Source of the DNA: Xanthomonas bonasiae
GTDB lineage: Bacteria > Pseudomonadota > Gammaproteobacteria > Xanthomonadales > Xanthomonadaceae
Direction: 5' to 3'
DNA length: 64,000 nt
Assembly: GCF_017163705.1 (NCBI RefSeq)
Contig: NZ_JAFIWB010000006.1
Span: forward strand, 124,001 to 188,000
Shown piece by piece: positions 44,562 through 53,301 of this stretch. How positions within the stretch are numbered: the stretch's first letter is position 1; each line of letters starts with the position of its first letter. Made by a program: the position numbers and the translations under genes. Below the pieces are notes generated by a model. It saw only the letters and a list, made by a program, of their open reading frames with translations. It was not told the origin of the DNA and did not search any database.

Positions 44562-45875
44562 TCAGCCGACCGCGGCCGCCCGTGGCGCGGCGGCGTCCCC
44601 CTCACCCTTCGCCACCAGGGTGGTCAGCGCCAGGTCGCCGGTCACGTTCAGCGCGGTGCGGCACATGTCCAGGAAATGGTTGACGCCCAGGATCATGCCG
44701 ATGCCGACCGGGTCCACCCCGACCATCGCGCAGATCAGCGCCACCACCGGCAGCGAGCCGGACGGCACGCCGGCGGTGCCGATGCCGCCGAGGATGCACA
44801 CCAGCATCACCATGAACTGCTGCGCGATGCTCAGCTCCACGCCGAAGAACTGGGCCAGGAAGATCACGGTGACGCCCTCGAACAGCGCGGTGCCGTTCTG
44901 GTTGGCGGTGGCGCCGACGGTCAGCACGAAGCGCGACACCTTGCTCGGCAGGCCCATCTCGTCGGCCACGCGCAGCGCGGTGGGCAAGGTCGCGTTGCTG
45001 GAAGCGGTGGAGAACGCCATCACCGTGGCCTCGCGGGTGGCGCGGAAGAACGCCAGCGGCGAGCGCCCGGCCAACTTCACCGCCAGCCCGTAGGTCACCA
45101 CCATGTGCAGGCCCAGCGCCAGCACCACCACGCCGACGTAGGCGCCGAGCCGGATCAGCAGTTCGAAGCCGAACAGCGCCGCCAGGTTGAACATGAAGCA
45201 GGCCACCGCGTACGGCGCCAGGCGGATCACCAGCCCGATCAGGGTCATCGAGATCTCGAAGATGCCCTCGATGCCGCGCCGCAGCGTCGCCACCTTGGCA
45301 TCGTCGCTGAGCACCATGCCCACGCCGAACATCACCGCGAAGAACATCAGCGACAGGATCGCGCCGTTGCTGGAGGCGGCGGCGACCACGTTGTCGGGCA
45401 CGATCGCCAGCAGCATGTCCATGCCGCGCGGCTGCTGCTTGCTCTGGTCGACGATCTGCGCGGCGCGCTCCGCGTTCTGCTGCAGCAGTTGCTGCGCCAA
45501 TGCGTGGTCCACGCCGATGCCCGGCTTGAGCACGTTGACCAGCACCAGCCCGAGCAGCACCGCGATCCCCGACAGCACCACCGTATAGCCGAGCGTCTTC
45601 CAGCCGATCCGGCCCAGCGCGCGGATGTCGCCCATCTCGGAAATGCCCATCACCAGCGCCGAGAACAGCAACGGCACGATCAGCATGAAGATCAGGCTGA
45701 GGAACAGCTTGGACAACGGCGTGGTCAGGTAGGTGGTCAGCGCCTGCACCCAGGCCGCATCGCCGCCCACGCTCATGTGCACGGCCAGACCGAACACCAG
45801 CCCGACAGCGAAGCCGATCGCCATTTTCCAATGCAAAGGCATGCCGGTCTTGGCCTTCACGGGGGTGTCGGTCAT
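44562..45875 (-). CDS. Dicarboxylate/amino acid:cation symporter (DAACS, DctA/GltP family)
   Basis: 437 residues with eight membrane segments plus re-entrant loops. The start is MTDTPVKAKTGMPLHWKMAI. The family signatures are FSTASSNATLPTALRVADEMG (serine-rich hairpin), VLTVGATANQNGTALFEGV and GGIGTAGVPSGSLPVV (second hairpin), then GVNHFLDMCRTALNVTGD with the Asp and Asn that bind substrate and sodium. The substrate is a C4-dicarboxylate, glutamate or aspartate; the Arg in helix 8 that reads the distal carboxylate is present in MCRTALN. A long frame running in from 48755 is out of phase with the Bat genes and not real. Confidence 0.92.
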   Translation of the reverse strand: MTDTPVKAKTGMPLHWKMAIGFAVGLVFGLAVHMSVGGDAAWVQALTTYLTTPLSKLFLSLIFMLIVPLLFSALVMGISEMGDIRALGRIGWKTLGYTVVLSGIAVLLGLVLVNVLKPGIGVDHALAQQLLQQNAERAAQIVDQSKQQPRGMDMLLAIVPDNVVAAASSNGAILSLMFFAVMFGVGMVLSDDAKVATLRRGIEGIFEISMTLIGLVIRLAPYAVACFMFNLAALFGFELLIRLGAYVGVVVLALGLHMVVTYGLAVKLAGRSPLAFFRATREATVMAFSTASSNATLPTALRVADEMGLPSKVSRFVLTVGATANQNGTALFEGVTVIFLAQFFGVELSIAQQFMVMLVCILGGIGTAGVPSGSLPVVALICAMVGVDPVGIGMILGVNHFLDMCRTALNVTGDLALTTLVAKGEGDAAAPRAAAVG

Positions 45876-45994
45876 GGTGTGCGCCTTGCAGAAGGGAACT
45901 CCGAGCTTAACAAACCCGCACCGGCGGGCCGCAAGCCCGCGCCACCTGGCGAGTGCGCTGCGGGCCGCGTCGCCCAGGCCCGCGACGACGCTGC

Positions 45995-47764
45995 TTACGC
46001 GTCGCGCGGATACAGCGGCGGCAGTTCGTCCTTGCCGTGCTTGCGCGGCGCATCGCGCCAGCGCGGCCCGGCCCAGAACGCCTGGCGCAGCGCGGCGCGC
46101 GCGCCAGGCACATCGCCGGCACCGCCCCAACGCGCGCGTTGCAGGCGCAGCACCGCCTCGCGTTGCGCCGGATCGTCCAGGCGGGTCAGCAGCGCATCGA
46201 GATCGGCGACGCCGGCCTGCGCGCACAGGATCGCCGCGACCTCGTCCAGGCCGCCGGCATCCAGTGCCTTGCGCAGGTCGGGCAGGCCGTAGCGGGCGCG
46301 TGGCGCAGCGCCCGCCGCAGCCGGCGCAGCGTGTGCGCCGGCCGGTGCACGCGCACCGCGGCTGCGGCGCCAGGCCCAGACCAGCGTCGCCAGCCACAAC
46401 AGCGCGAACAGCGCGGCAAGCGCCATCCACAGCGGCAACGACCCGGCCCACCCGGACACCGCGTGGGTCGGTGTCACCGCGTTGCCGGCCGGCGCGGCGT
46501 CCACGCGCGGCACCGCTGCGCTGGCCGGCGCGGCCGGCGCGACGGGTGCGGCACGCCCGGGCAGCACCTGCAGGTCCAGATCGGGCAAGCTGGCCTCGCG
46601 CGCGCTGCCGGCCGCCACGTCCCACCATGGCACGCGCAGCCCGCTGACCCGCAACGGCCCCGCGGTTTGCGGCACGATCGAGTAGCGCCGGGTGATCTTC
46701 AGTTGCGGGCTGCCGTCGACGAACGTCTCGTCGAACTGCGGCGGCTCGGCGAACACCTGCGCGCCATCGACGCTCGGCGTCGGCAGTTCCGGGAACTGCG
46801 CCTGGGTGGCGCCGCGCGCGCTGGCCTCGACCACGATGTCGGCGGCCTCGCCCACCGCCGCACGTTGCGGCGTGGCGGTGTAGCGCAGGCGCAGGTCGTG
46901 CAGCGGCAGCCACGGCTGCGGCGCATTGGCCGGTTGCGCGCGCACCTGCAGGGTCTGCGCCGCACTGCGCGCGCTGAGGTCGCCGCCGCGGCCGAAATAA
47001 TCGTCGAAGAAGCCGCTGGGGCCGCGGCCGCGGAAGCGCGCGCCGGGCAGCGACAACGGCCCGCTGCGCTCGGGCACCAGCAGGTAGCGGCGCTCGACGA
47101 TGGTGAACATGCGTCCGTCGATCTCGCGCCGGCTCTGCACATCGTCGCCGATGCGCTGCAGCGCGGCGCCGGCGGGCGGATCCAGGTCCAGTTCGCCGGA
47201 GGTCAGCGGCACGCCCAGATACAGCCGCACCACCACGCCCACGCTCTGCTGCACATACGGCTGCGCGTCGTCGGCCACGGTCTGCACGAACACGTCGGCG
47301 TTGCCGAGCTGCGCCGGATCGCCGGCGCGGGTGCTGCCGGCCGGCGCCGGCGCGGCCGCGGCGACCTGCAGCCGCAGCGGTGCGGTGCGCTCGTTGCCCA
47401 CGCGCAACGACGGGATGTCGAGCGTGCCGGTGCCGCGCGGGGTCAGCGCCACGCCGAACAGCGACTTGGCCGTGACCTGGCCGTTGACCATCTGCATCTG
47501 CCGGCTGTTGACCTCGTCGCTGAGCGCGAACTGCGCGCGCAGCGGCGCGTACTCCGGCGCCGCCAGGCCCTGGTCGGTCTCGATGTTGAGGGTGACGCTC
47601 TCGCCGGCGCCGATGCTGTCGCGGTCCAGCCAGGCGCGGGTGGCGGCCGCGGCCGGCAGCGCCAGCGCGGCCAGCAGCAGCCCCGCCCACAGGGTCAGCA
47701 TCGCCGACCGCATCCGCGTGGCGGACGCGTCCCGGCGCCAGCGGCGTTGCTTGCGTTCGATCAT
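45995..47764 (-). CDS. batD: BatD-like protein
   Basis: 589 residues. The N-terminal signal (MLTLWAGLLLAALALPAAAA) follows a basic lead; an extracytoplasmic region of about 420 residues contains repeated Ig-like domains (AWLDRDSIGAGESVTLNIET, VNGQVTAKSLFGVALTPRGTG in part, and ATPQRAAVGEAADIVVE). A membrane helix LPLWMALAALFALLWLATLVW near residue 470 and a cytoplasmic C-terminus complete the BatD layout. It is the last gene of the Bat operon and its ATG overlaps the batB/C stop. Bat proteins are linked to oxidative or envelope stress tolerance in several bacteria; their biochemistry is not known. Confidence 0.88.
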   Translation of the reverse strand: MIERKQRRWRRDASATRMRSAMLTLWAGLLLAALALPAAAATRAWLDRDSIGAGESVTLNIETDQGLAAPEYAPLRAQFALSDEVNSRQMQMVNGQVTAKSLFGVALTPRGTGTLDIPSLRVGNERTAPLRLQVAAAAPAPAGSTRAGDPAQLGNADVFVQTVADDAQPYVQQSVGVVVRLYLGVPLTSGELDLDPPAGAALQRIGDDVQSRREIDGRMFTIVERRYLLVPERSGPLSLPGARFRGRGPSGFFDDYFGRGGDLSARSAAQTLQVRAQPANAPQPWLPLHDLRLRYTATPQRAAVGEAADIVVEASARGATQAQFPELPTPSVDGAQVFAEPPQFDETFVDGSPQLKITRRYSIVPQTAGPLRVSGLRVPWWDVAAGSAREASLPDLDLQVLPGRAAPVAPAAPASAAVPRVDAAPAGNAVTPTHAVSGWAGSLPLWMALAALFALLWLATLVWAWRRSRGARAPAGAHAAPAAAGAAPRARYGLPDLRKALDAGGLDEVAAILCAQAGVADLDALLTRLDDPAQREAVLRLQRARWGGAGDVPGARAALRQAFWAGPRWRDAPRKHGKDELPPLYPRDA

Positions 47765-49575
47765 GGTCCTTCCCGCTGCCTGCGTTCGTGTTCGAGCTTG
47801 AATTTGGCGCGCAGCAGGTTGCCCGGATCGTCCGGCACCCGCCGCAGCCACGCCTCCACCGCCTGGCGCTGTTCGCGCTGCTGCGGGGTTTCCGCGGCGG
47901 CCGCGGCGGCGCGTGCGGCCGCCTCCTTGCCTGCCGCGCCCTGCTGCGCCATCGCCTGCTGCATCTGCTGGCGCTGCGCCGCGTCGGCCTGCTGCTGCGC
48001 CTGCGCATCGCCCGGCTTCGGTGGCCCCGGCGGCGGCGCATCCTTGTCCTTGGACCCCGCCTGCGACGGCGCCTTCTTCTGTCCCGGCTGGCCTTGCGCA
48101 TCCGCCGGCGACGGCGCCTTGGCCTGCGACGGGTCCTGGCCCTTGGGCGCGCCGCCGGCGCCCGGCTGCGGCTGGCCCTTCTGGTTCTGCTGCGATTGGT
48201 CCTTGCCCTGCTGTCCCGGCTTGTTCTGCCCGGAGTCGTTCTGCCCGGACTGGCGCTTGCGCGCGGCATCGACCGCGGCGCGGTTGGCGATCGCATCGGC
48301 CATCTGCGGATGCTGCCGCAACGCCTTGTCGTAGGCGTCGATCGCCTCGTCGTAGCGGCCCTGGCGGGCCAAGGCATTGCCCAGGTTGTACCAGCCCTGG
48401 TCGCTGTCGATGCCCTCGAACTGCTGTTGCGCGGCGGCAAAATCGCCCTTGCGATAGGCCTGCACGCCCGCGTCCAGACGCTGCTGGCGCACCTGGTCGG
48501 GACGCCGCCACCAATCGCCGCCGACCGCCTCGGCCGCCGCCGCACGCGCCGGCAGCGGCATCGCCAACGGCAGCAGCAACACCAGCAGCAACGCAGCGCC
48601 ACCGCGGCGGCGGAACGCGAACAGCGCCAGCAGCAACAGCGGCGGCAGCAGCCAATAGCCCTGATCCACCCAGACCCGTCCACTGTGCTCGCCGGCGGCC
48701 GTCGCGTCCTGCTGCTGCGCCGGTTGCAGCACGCCCAGCTCGCGCAGATCGGCATCGGTGGGCGTCAGCGCGGCGTAGCGGCCGTTGCCGGCGCTCGCCA
48801 GCGCTTGCAGCGAGCCCGGATCCAGTTGCGCGTGGCCGACGCCGCCCTGGCCATCGCGATAGGCCGCGCCCTGCGTGGTTCCCAATCCCAGCGCCGACAC
48901 CCGGTAGCCCTGCCCGGCCGCGCGCGACGCGGCCTGCTGCGCCTGCGCGTCGGCCTGGTCGCTGAGCAACAGGATGTCGCCGCGGGTGAAACCGGCCTGG
49001 CGCAGCAGCTGTGCCGCCCAATCGATCGCCAGGTCGGTGCGCTGCCCAGGCGCCGGCATCACCTGCGGCGACAGCGCATCCAGGAACAGGGCGACGTTGG
49101 CCGCGTCGTCGGTCAGCGGCGCGACGGTGTAGGGTTCGCCGGCGTAGGCCAGCAACGCGACTTCGCCGCCGGCACGCTCGCGCAGCAGCGTCGCCAGCTT
49201 GGCGCGCGACTGCAGCAGGCGCGACGGCGGCAGGTCGCCGGCCTCGATCCGCGGCGACAGATCCAGCGCGATCACCAGCGGCGTGCGCGACTGCCACAGC
49301 GGCTGCTGTTCCTGGCGCCAGCTCGGCCCGGACAGCGCCACGACCGCAAGCACGTAGCCGAGCGCGGCCAGCCACAACCCGGACAGCGATTGGCGGCCAT
49401 CCTCCTTCGCCAGCAGATGCGGCAGCAGATGCGCGTCCACATTGTGTCGCCACACATTGCGGCGCCGGCGCCGGCGCAGCCAGCTCCAACCCAGCAACGG
49501 CAGCAACGACAACGCCCACAGCCACTGCGGACGCAGCAGATGCAACGCCTCCAGGAAACCGAGCACCGCGTTCAT
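47761..49575 (-). CDS. BatB-BatC fusion: von Willebrand factor A domain plus TPR
   Basis: 604 residues. The N-terminal half is BatB-like: membrane helix PQWLWALSLLPLLGWSWL, a second helix, a vWA domain and a closing helix. The vWA metal site is degenerate: the first motif reads ALDLSPRIEAGD with Arg where the second Ser of DxSxS should be. The C-terminal half is BatC-like, with TPR helices (QRLDAGVQAYRKGDFAAAQQQFE, WYNLGNALARQGRYDEAIDAYDKAL, each in part) and a Gln/Pro/Gly-rich tail. batB and batC are separate genes in some bacteria. It overlaps batA and batD by four bases each. Confidence 0.87.
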   Translation of the reverse strand: MNAVLGFLEALHLLRPQWLWALSLLPLLGWSWLRRRRRRNVWRHNVDAHLLPHLLAKEDGRQSLSGLWLAALGYVLAVVALSGPSWRQEQQPLWQSRTPLVIALDLSPRIEAGDLPPSRLLQSRAKLATLLRERAGGEVALLAYAGEPYTVAPLTDDAANVALFLDALSPQVMPAPGQRTDLAIDWAAQLLRQAGFTRGDILLLSDQADAQAQQAASRAAGQGYRVSALGLGTTQGAAYRDGQGGVGHAQLDPGSLQALASAGNGRYAALTPTDADLRELGVLQPAQQQDATAAGEHSGRVWVDQGYWLLPPLLLLALFAFRRRGGAALLLVLLLPLAMPLPARAAAAEAVGGDWWRRPDQVRQQRLDAGVQAYRKGDFAAAQQQFEGIDSDQGWYNLGNALARQGRYDEAIDAYDKALRQHPQMADAIANRAAVDAARKRQSGQNDSGQNKPGQQGKDQSQQNQKGQPQPGAGGAPKGQDPSQAKAPSPADAQGQPGQKKAPSQAGSKDKDAPPPGPPKPGDAQAQQQADAAQRQQMQQAMAQQGAAGKEAAARAAAAAAETPQQREQRQAVEAWLRRVPDDPGNLLRAKFKLEHERRQREGP

Positions 49576-50600
49576 TGCCGCCTCCAGGGCCACACGAAGG
49601 CGATCAGTCCCAGCAGCAGCGCCGCACCCAGCGGCCACGCATAGCGCTCGATCCGCGGGCGTACCGCCGGGCCGGCCGAACGCACCGGTTCCAGGCGCTC
49701 CAGCTCGGCGTAGATCGAGACCAGCTGATCGGTATCGCGGGCGCGGAAGAAACGGCCGCCGGTGTCCTGCGCGATCTTGCGCAAGGTGTCCTCGTCGACC
49801 TGGTCGTCGCCGCCGCCACCGGGCATCGGCAAACCGAACAGCGAATAGCCGCCGGCGCCGCCGAAGGCGATGGTGTAGACACGCACGTGTTCGGCCTTGG
49901 CCAGCTCCGCCGCCTTGATCGGTTCCAGCACGCCGGCGGTGTTGACGCCATCGGTCAGCACGATCAGCACCCGGTCGCCCTGCGGCTGCTCGCGCAGGCG
50001 CTTGACCGACAGCGCGATCGCGTCGCCGAGCGCGGTCTCGCGTCCGGCCAGGCCGACCACGCTGTCGCGCAACTGATCGCGCACCGTCGCCAGGTCGGCG
50101 GTCAGCGGGGTCAGCGCATACGCCTGCTGGCCGAACACCAGCAGGCCGATACGGTCGCCGTCGCGGCGGTCGAGGAAGTCGGCCAGCACCGCCTTGGCCG
50201 CGGTCAACCGATCCACCACACGCCCGCCCAGGGTCATGTCCGGTTCGCTCATGCTGCCGGACAGGTCCACCGCCAGCATCAGTTGCCGCGCCTGCTGCGG
50301 CGGCGAGATCGGCTCGCCCAGTTGCAGCGGCCGCGCCGCCGCACCGCACAGGCAGAACCAGGCCAGCCATGTCAGCCACAGACCGACCCGCCACAGACCG
50401 CCGCGCGCTGGCGCAGCCGCCACCGCCTGCAACTGGGCGCCATACGGCACGCGCAAGGCCGGCGCAGTGCCGCGCTGCGCCGGCAGCAACAGGCGCGCCA
50501 GCAGCGGCAACGGCATCGCCAGCCACATCCACGGCCAGGCGAACCCGGCAAGCAGATCGCTGAGGTTTTGCCAGTGCAGCGAAAGCATGCTCATCGCCAT
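49572..50600 (-). CDS. batA: BatA: membrane von Willebrand factor A protein
   Basis: 342 residues. Helices: WPWMWLAMPLPLLARLLL at the N-terminus, GLWLTWLAWFCLCGAAA, and WPLGAALLLGLIAFVWPW at the C-terminus. The vWA domain between has an intact metal-ion site: LAVDLSGSMSEPD, then GRETALGDAIALS and VLIVLTDGVNTAG. Among the possible starts (50600, 50594, 50588) the first is preferred because it overlaps the stop of the DUF4381 gene as TGATG. It is the canonical partner of BatB, encoded next. Confidence 0.88.
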   Translation of the reverse strand: MAMSMLSLHWQNLSDLLAGFAWPWMWLAMPLPLLARLLLPAQRGTAPALRVPYGAQLQAVAAAPARGGLWRVGLWLTWLAWFCLCGAAARPLQLGEPISPPQQARQLMLAVDLSGSMSEPDMTLGGRVVDRLTAAKAVLADFLDRRDGDRIGLLVFGQQAYALTPLTADLATVRDQLRDSVVGLAGRETALGDAIALSVKRLREQPQGDRVLIVLTDGVNTAGVLEPIKAAELAKAEHVRVYTIAFGGAGGYSLFGLPMPGGGGDDQVDEDTLRKIAQDTGGRFFRARDTDQLVSIYAELERLEPVRSAGPAVRPRIERYAWPLGAALLLGLIAFVWPWRRQ

Positions 50601-51055
50601 CACGCGCGACGCCCGCCCATCAGCTCGAGGAAGCGGCGCCGCGCCAGCGGCAGCAGCGCTTGCAGTTGCGCGTGATCCAGTTCGCGCCGATAGCCGCCAT
50701 CGAGCAGCACGCGGCCCGGTCCCGCAGAGAAGTCCTGGCGCTTGCCGCCGTCCAGGAAGCGCAGCCATGGCTCGCCCTGCAACGCGGCGGCGCCCGGGTC
50801 GCGCCGCCGCGCCGCGCGGCGCAGCAGTTCCGACACCGCGGCCACTTGCGCCGGCGCGGCGCCGGTGGCGAGCGCTGCATCGAACTGGCGCTGCCAGCGG
50901 CGCCGCCGCGCGCGCCGCCAGGCCCACAGGCCGAGCGCGATGCCCAGCGCCAACACCACCGCTGCGCCAAGCAGCAACCAGCCTGGCGCCGGCGGCCACC
51001 ACGGCGGCGCCGGCGGCAGATGCACGTCGCGCAGCGGCAGTTGTTGCGGCGTCAT
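50600..51055 (-). CDS. DUF4381-family membrane protein
   Basis: 151 residues. A short N-terminus (QQLPLRDVHLPPAPPWWPPA) leads to one membrane helix, GWLLLGAAVVLALGIALGLW, and a cytoplasmic helical domain containing VAAVSELLRRAARRRDPGAA and GEPWLRFLDGGKR. This is the DUF4381 pattern always found between DUF58 and BatA genes. No enzymatic motif. It overlaps the DUF58 stop upstream (ATGA) and touches batA (TGATG), so it is made in fixed order with them. Role in the complex unknown. Confidence 0.85.
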   Translation of the reverse strand: MTPQQLPLRDVHLPPAPPWWPPAPGWLLLGAAVVLALGIALGLWAWRRARRRRWQRQFDAALATGAAPAQVAAVSELLRRAARRRDPGAAALQGEPWLRFLDGGKRQDFSAGPGRVLLDGGYRRELDHAQLQALLPLARRRFLELMGGRRA

Positions 51056-51996
51056 CGCGGCGCGCTCCCGCCGGGCACCGGCAGCAGCCAGGATTCGCTG
51101 GCCGCGTCGCTGCGCAGCACGCGCACCTGCACGCCGCGGCCGGGCAGTTCGGCCGCCAGGGTTTCCAGCGGCGCGACGAATTGTTCGTGCCAGCGCTGTT
51201 GCGCGCTGGCCGCCTGCAAATCGATTTCCACCCGACGGCCGCCGGCCCAGAACGGCAGCGCCGCCCGCGGCGGCTGCAGTTCCAGCGCGTCGGCCAACAG
51301 CAGCAGCACCACGTCGTTGTGCAGCGCCAGCCCGGCCCAGCGCGACGCAGGAATCGCATTCGCGCTGGCCGGATCGGCCAGCACCACCAGCCGCGAGCCC
51401 GGCCGCAGCAGCTTGGCCGCGTGTTCCAGCGCCACGCCGAGGCCGGCATCGTCCTGCGGCGGCTGCGCGTACCAGCGCGCCAGCGCGTCGAGTACGCGCA
51501 AGGCGCCGCGCGGCCCGGCCGCCGGCGGTACCGGCGCCTCGCTGCGACTGCCGCGCAAGGCGGCCAGGCGGTCGCCCTGGCGCTGTGCGGTCCACGCCGC
51601 CACCGCCCCCGCACGCGCCGCCTGCACCGACTTGAAGCGCACGCGGGTGCCGAAATACAGCGTCGGCGCGGTATCGGCCACGATCAGGCTGAGCCGCTCG
51701 CGCTCGGCCTGGAACAGCTTGGTATGGGTGCGCCCGCTGCGCGCGGTGAGCCGCCAGTCGATGTGGCGTACATCGTCGCCGGCCACGTATTCGCGCGACT
51801 CGGCGTACTCCATGCCGCGACCGCGCAGCGCCGCCGGCGCACTGCCGCTGAGGCCATGGCGGCCGCGCCGCGGCGGCGGCACCCGCGCCACCGTCGCGCG
51901 CAGCGCCACCAGCTCGGCCAGGGTCGGCCGCACGCCGTCCGCGCCGGTCGCGGCGTCGGCGCGTGGCGTCTGCGGAGGCATCACCTGCACCGCCAT
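51052..51996 (-). CDS. DUF58-family protein
   Basis: 314 residues. The family motif GMEYAESREYVAGDDVRHID and the following WRLTARSG are present near residues 62-88, along with TKLFQAERERLSLIVADTAP, a vWA-like beginning with degenerate metal site. No membrane helix is seen. Starts at 51996 or 51981 are both possible (MAVQVM or MPPQTP). The protein is encoded between the MoxR ATPase and membrane Bat proteins, matching the MoxR-DUF58-BatA modules thought to act like AAA+/vWA chaperone pairs. Confidence 0.87.
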   Translation of the reverse strand: MAVQVMPPQTPRADAATGADGVRPTLAELVALRATVARVPPPRRGRHGLSGSAPAALRGRGMEYAESREYVAGDDVRHIDWRLTARSGRTHTKLFQAERERLSLIVADTAPTLYFGTRVRFKSVQAARAGAVAAWTAQRQGDRLAALRGSRSEAPVPPAAGPRGALRVLDALARWYAQPPQDDAGLGVALEHAAKLLRPGSRLVVLADPASANAIPASRWAGLALHNDVVLLLLADALELQPPRAALPFWAGGRRVEIDLQAASAQQRWHEQFVAPLETLAAELPGRGVQVRVLRSDAASESWLLPVPGGSAPR

Positions 51997-52103
51997 CGTC
52001 GCTTACCTCGCCTGCGCCACGCTGCCGCGCGCTGGCCGCACGGCGGCGCGGTGCACCGGCGTGCTGCGGCGCTGCGGCCGCCCGGATTGGCGCTGCCGCT
52101 CGC

Positions 52104-53123
52104 TCAAGGCGGCGGCACCTTGTCCAGCAGCGCGGCGACCAGACGATCGCCATCCCAGCCCTCGGCCGTGGCCTCGTAGCTGGGCAGCACGCGATGGCGC
52201 AACACGTCCGGCGCCACCGCACGTACGTCGTCCGGGGTGACGAAATCGCGTCCCGCCAGCCAGGCACGTGCGCGCGCGCAGCGCTCCAGCGCGATCGAGC
52301 CGCGCGGGCTCGCGCCCCAGGCGATGCGCCGCGCCAGTGCCGGGTCGTAGCCGCTGGCATCGCGCGAGGCCAGCACCAGTTCGATCAGATAGCGCTCCAG
52401 CGGCGGCGCCATGTGCAGCGACAGCACCGCGCGCCGCGCGGCGAACACGTCGTCCAGCGGCATCCGCGGCGGCGGCGCCTCGCCATGGTCCAGGGTTTCG
52501 CGCGCACGCTCGCGCGCCAGGCGCAGGATCTCGGCCTCGGCGGCGGCCTCCGGATAGCCGATCCGCACGTGCATCAGGAACCGGTCCAGTTGCGCTTCCG
52601 GCAGCGGGAACGTGCCTTCCTGCTCGATCGGGTTCTGCGTGGCCATCACCAGGAACAGCTTCGGCAGCGCATAGGTATGCCGGCCGACGGTGACCTGGCG
52701 CTCGCCCATGGCTTCCAGCAACGCCGACTGCACCTTGGCCGGCGCGCGGTTGATCTCGTCGGCAAGCAGAATCGGATGGAAGATCGGCCCGGGCAGGAAC
52801 TCGAAGCGGCTTTCCTGCGGACGCCACACCTCGGTGCCGGTCAGGTCGGCCGGCAACAGGTCCGGGGTGAACTGGACACGGGCGAAATCCGCTTCCAGCC
52901 GCGCTGCCAGCGCGCGGATCGCGGTGGTCTTGGCCAGGCCCGGCGCGCCTTCGACCAGCAGGTGGCCGTCGGCGAGCAGCGCGATCAGCAGGCGCTCCAC
53001 CAACGCGGACTGGCCGACGATGGTTTCGGACAGGCCGTCGCGCAGGGCGAGGAACGCCGCATGCAGGCGCTGCTGCTCGGACGCGGCGGGAGTGGGATCG
53101 AAGCTGGAGGGCGTGGTGTTCAT
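52104..53123 (-). CDS. MoxR-family AAA+ ATPase
   Basis: 339 residues. Walker A is GAPGLAKTTAI, Walker B ILLADEINRAP, and the sensor region MATQNPIEQEGTFPLPEAQLD (in part) is typical of MoxR proteins. FLMHVRIGYP and the C-terminal lid ERCARARAWLAGRDFVTPDDV follow. The family helps mature or disassemble partner complexes, usually through vWA proteins such as those encoded downstream. It is first in the six-gene moxR-DUF58-DUF4381-batA-batBC-batD operon. The stop is 107 bases before the DUF58 start. Confidence 0.93.
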   Translation of the reverse strand: MNTTPSSFDPTPAASEQQRLHAAFLALRDGLSETIVGQSALVERLLIALLADGHLLVEGAPGLAKTTAIRALAARLEADFARVQFTPDLLPADLTGTEVWRPQESRFEFLPGPIFHPILLADEINRAPAKVQSALLEAMGERQVTVGRHTYALPKLFLVMATQNPIEQEGTFPLPEAQLDRFLMHVRIGYPEAAAEAEILRLARERARETLDHGEAPPPRMPLDDVFAARRAVLSLHMAPPLERYLIELVLASRDASGYDPALARRIAWGASPRGSIALERCARARAWLAGRDFVTPDDVRAVAPDVLRHRVLPSYEATAEGWDGDRLVAALLDKVPPP

Positions 53124-53220
53124 GTGCCGAGTTTGACCCATCGGCGGTGAAATGGTTCTGCGTCCGGCGCAACAATCGGCCGCAAATTCAGATTTGCCTC
53201 ATCCGCCGGCACAAACGACG

Positions 53221-53246
53221 ACGGGAGAAGCAGAGGCTTCTCCCGT
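53221..53246 (-). terminator. Stem-loop after pilQ
   Basis: ACGGGAGAAG, six bases, CTTCTCCCGT form a perfect 10-bp stem 56 bases beyond the pilQ stop. On the minus strand it is followed by CGTCGTTTG rather than a T run, so termination would be weak. It may instead separate the pil and moxR transcripts. Confidence 0.5.
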
Positions 53247-53301
53247 CTCGGGACCAGCGTGGTTGTTGGCAGGCGCGCCGTCTTTCGGCACGGCCGGCGC
53301 G

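Noticed and set aside
42456-46292. A 1278-codon plus-strand frame over tkt and the symporter
   Set aside because: It opposes two complete, conserved genes and shows only biased composition.
44562-48755. A 1397-codon frame running through the symporter into the Bat region
   Set aside because: Only the last 437 codons (from the ATG at 45875) match a family; the rest is out of phase with batB/C and batD and is not protein-like.
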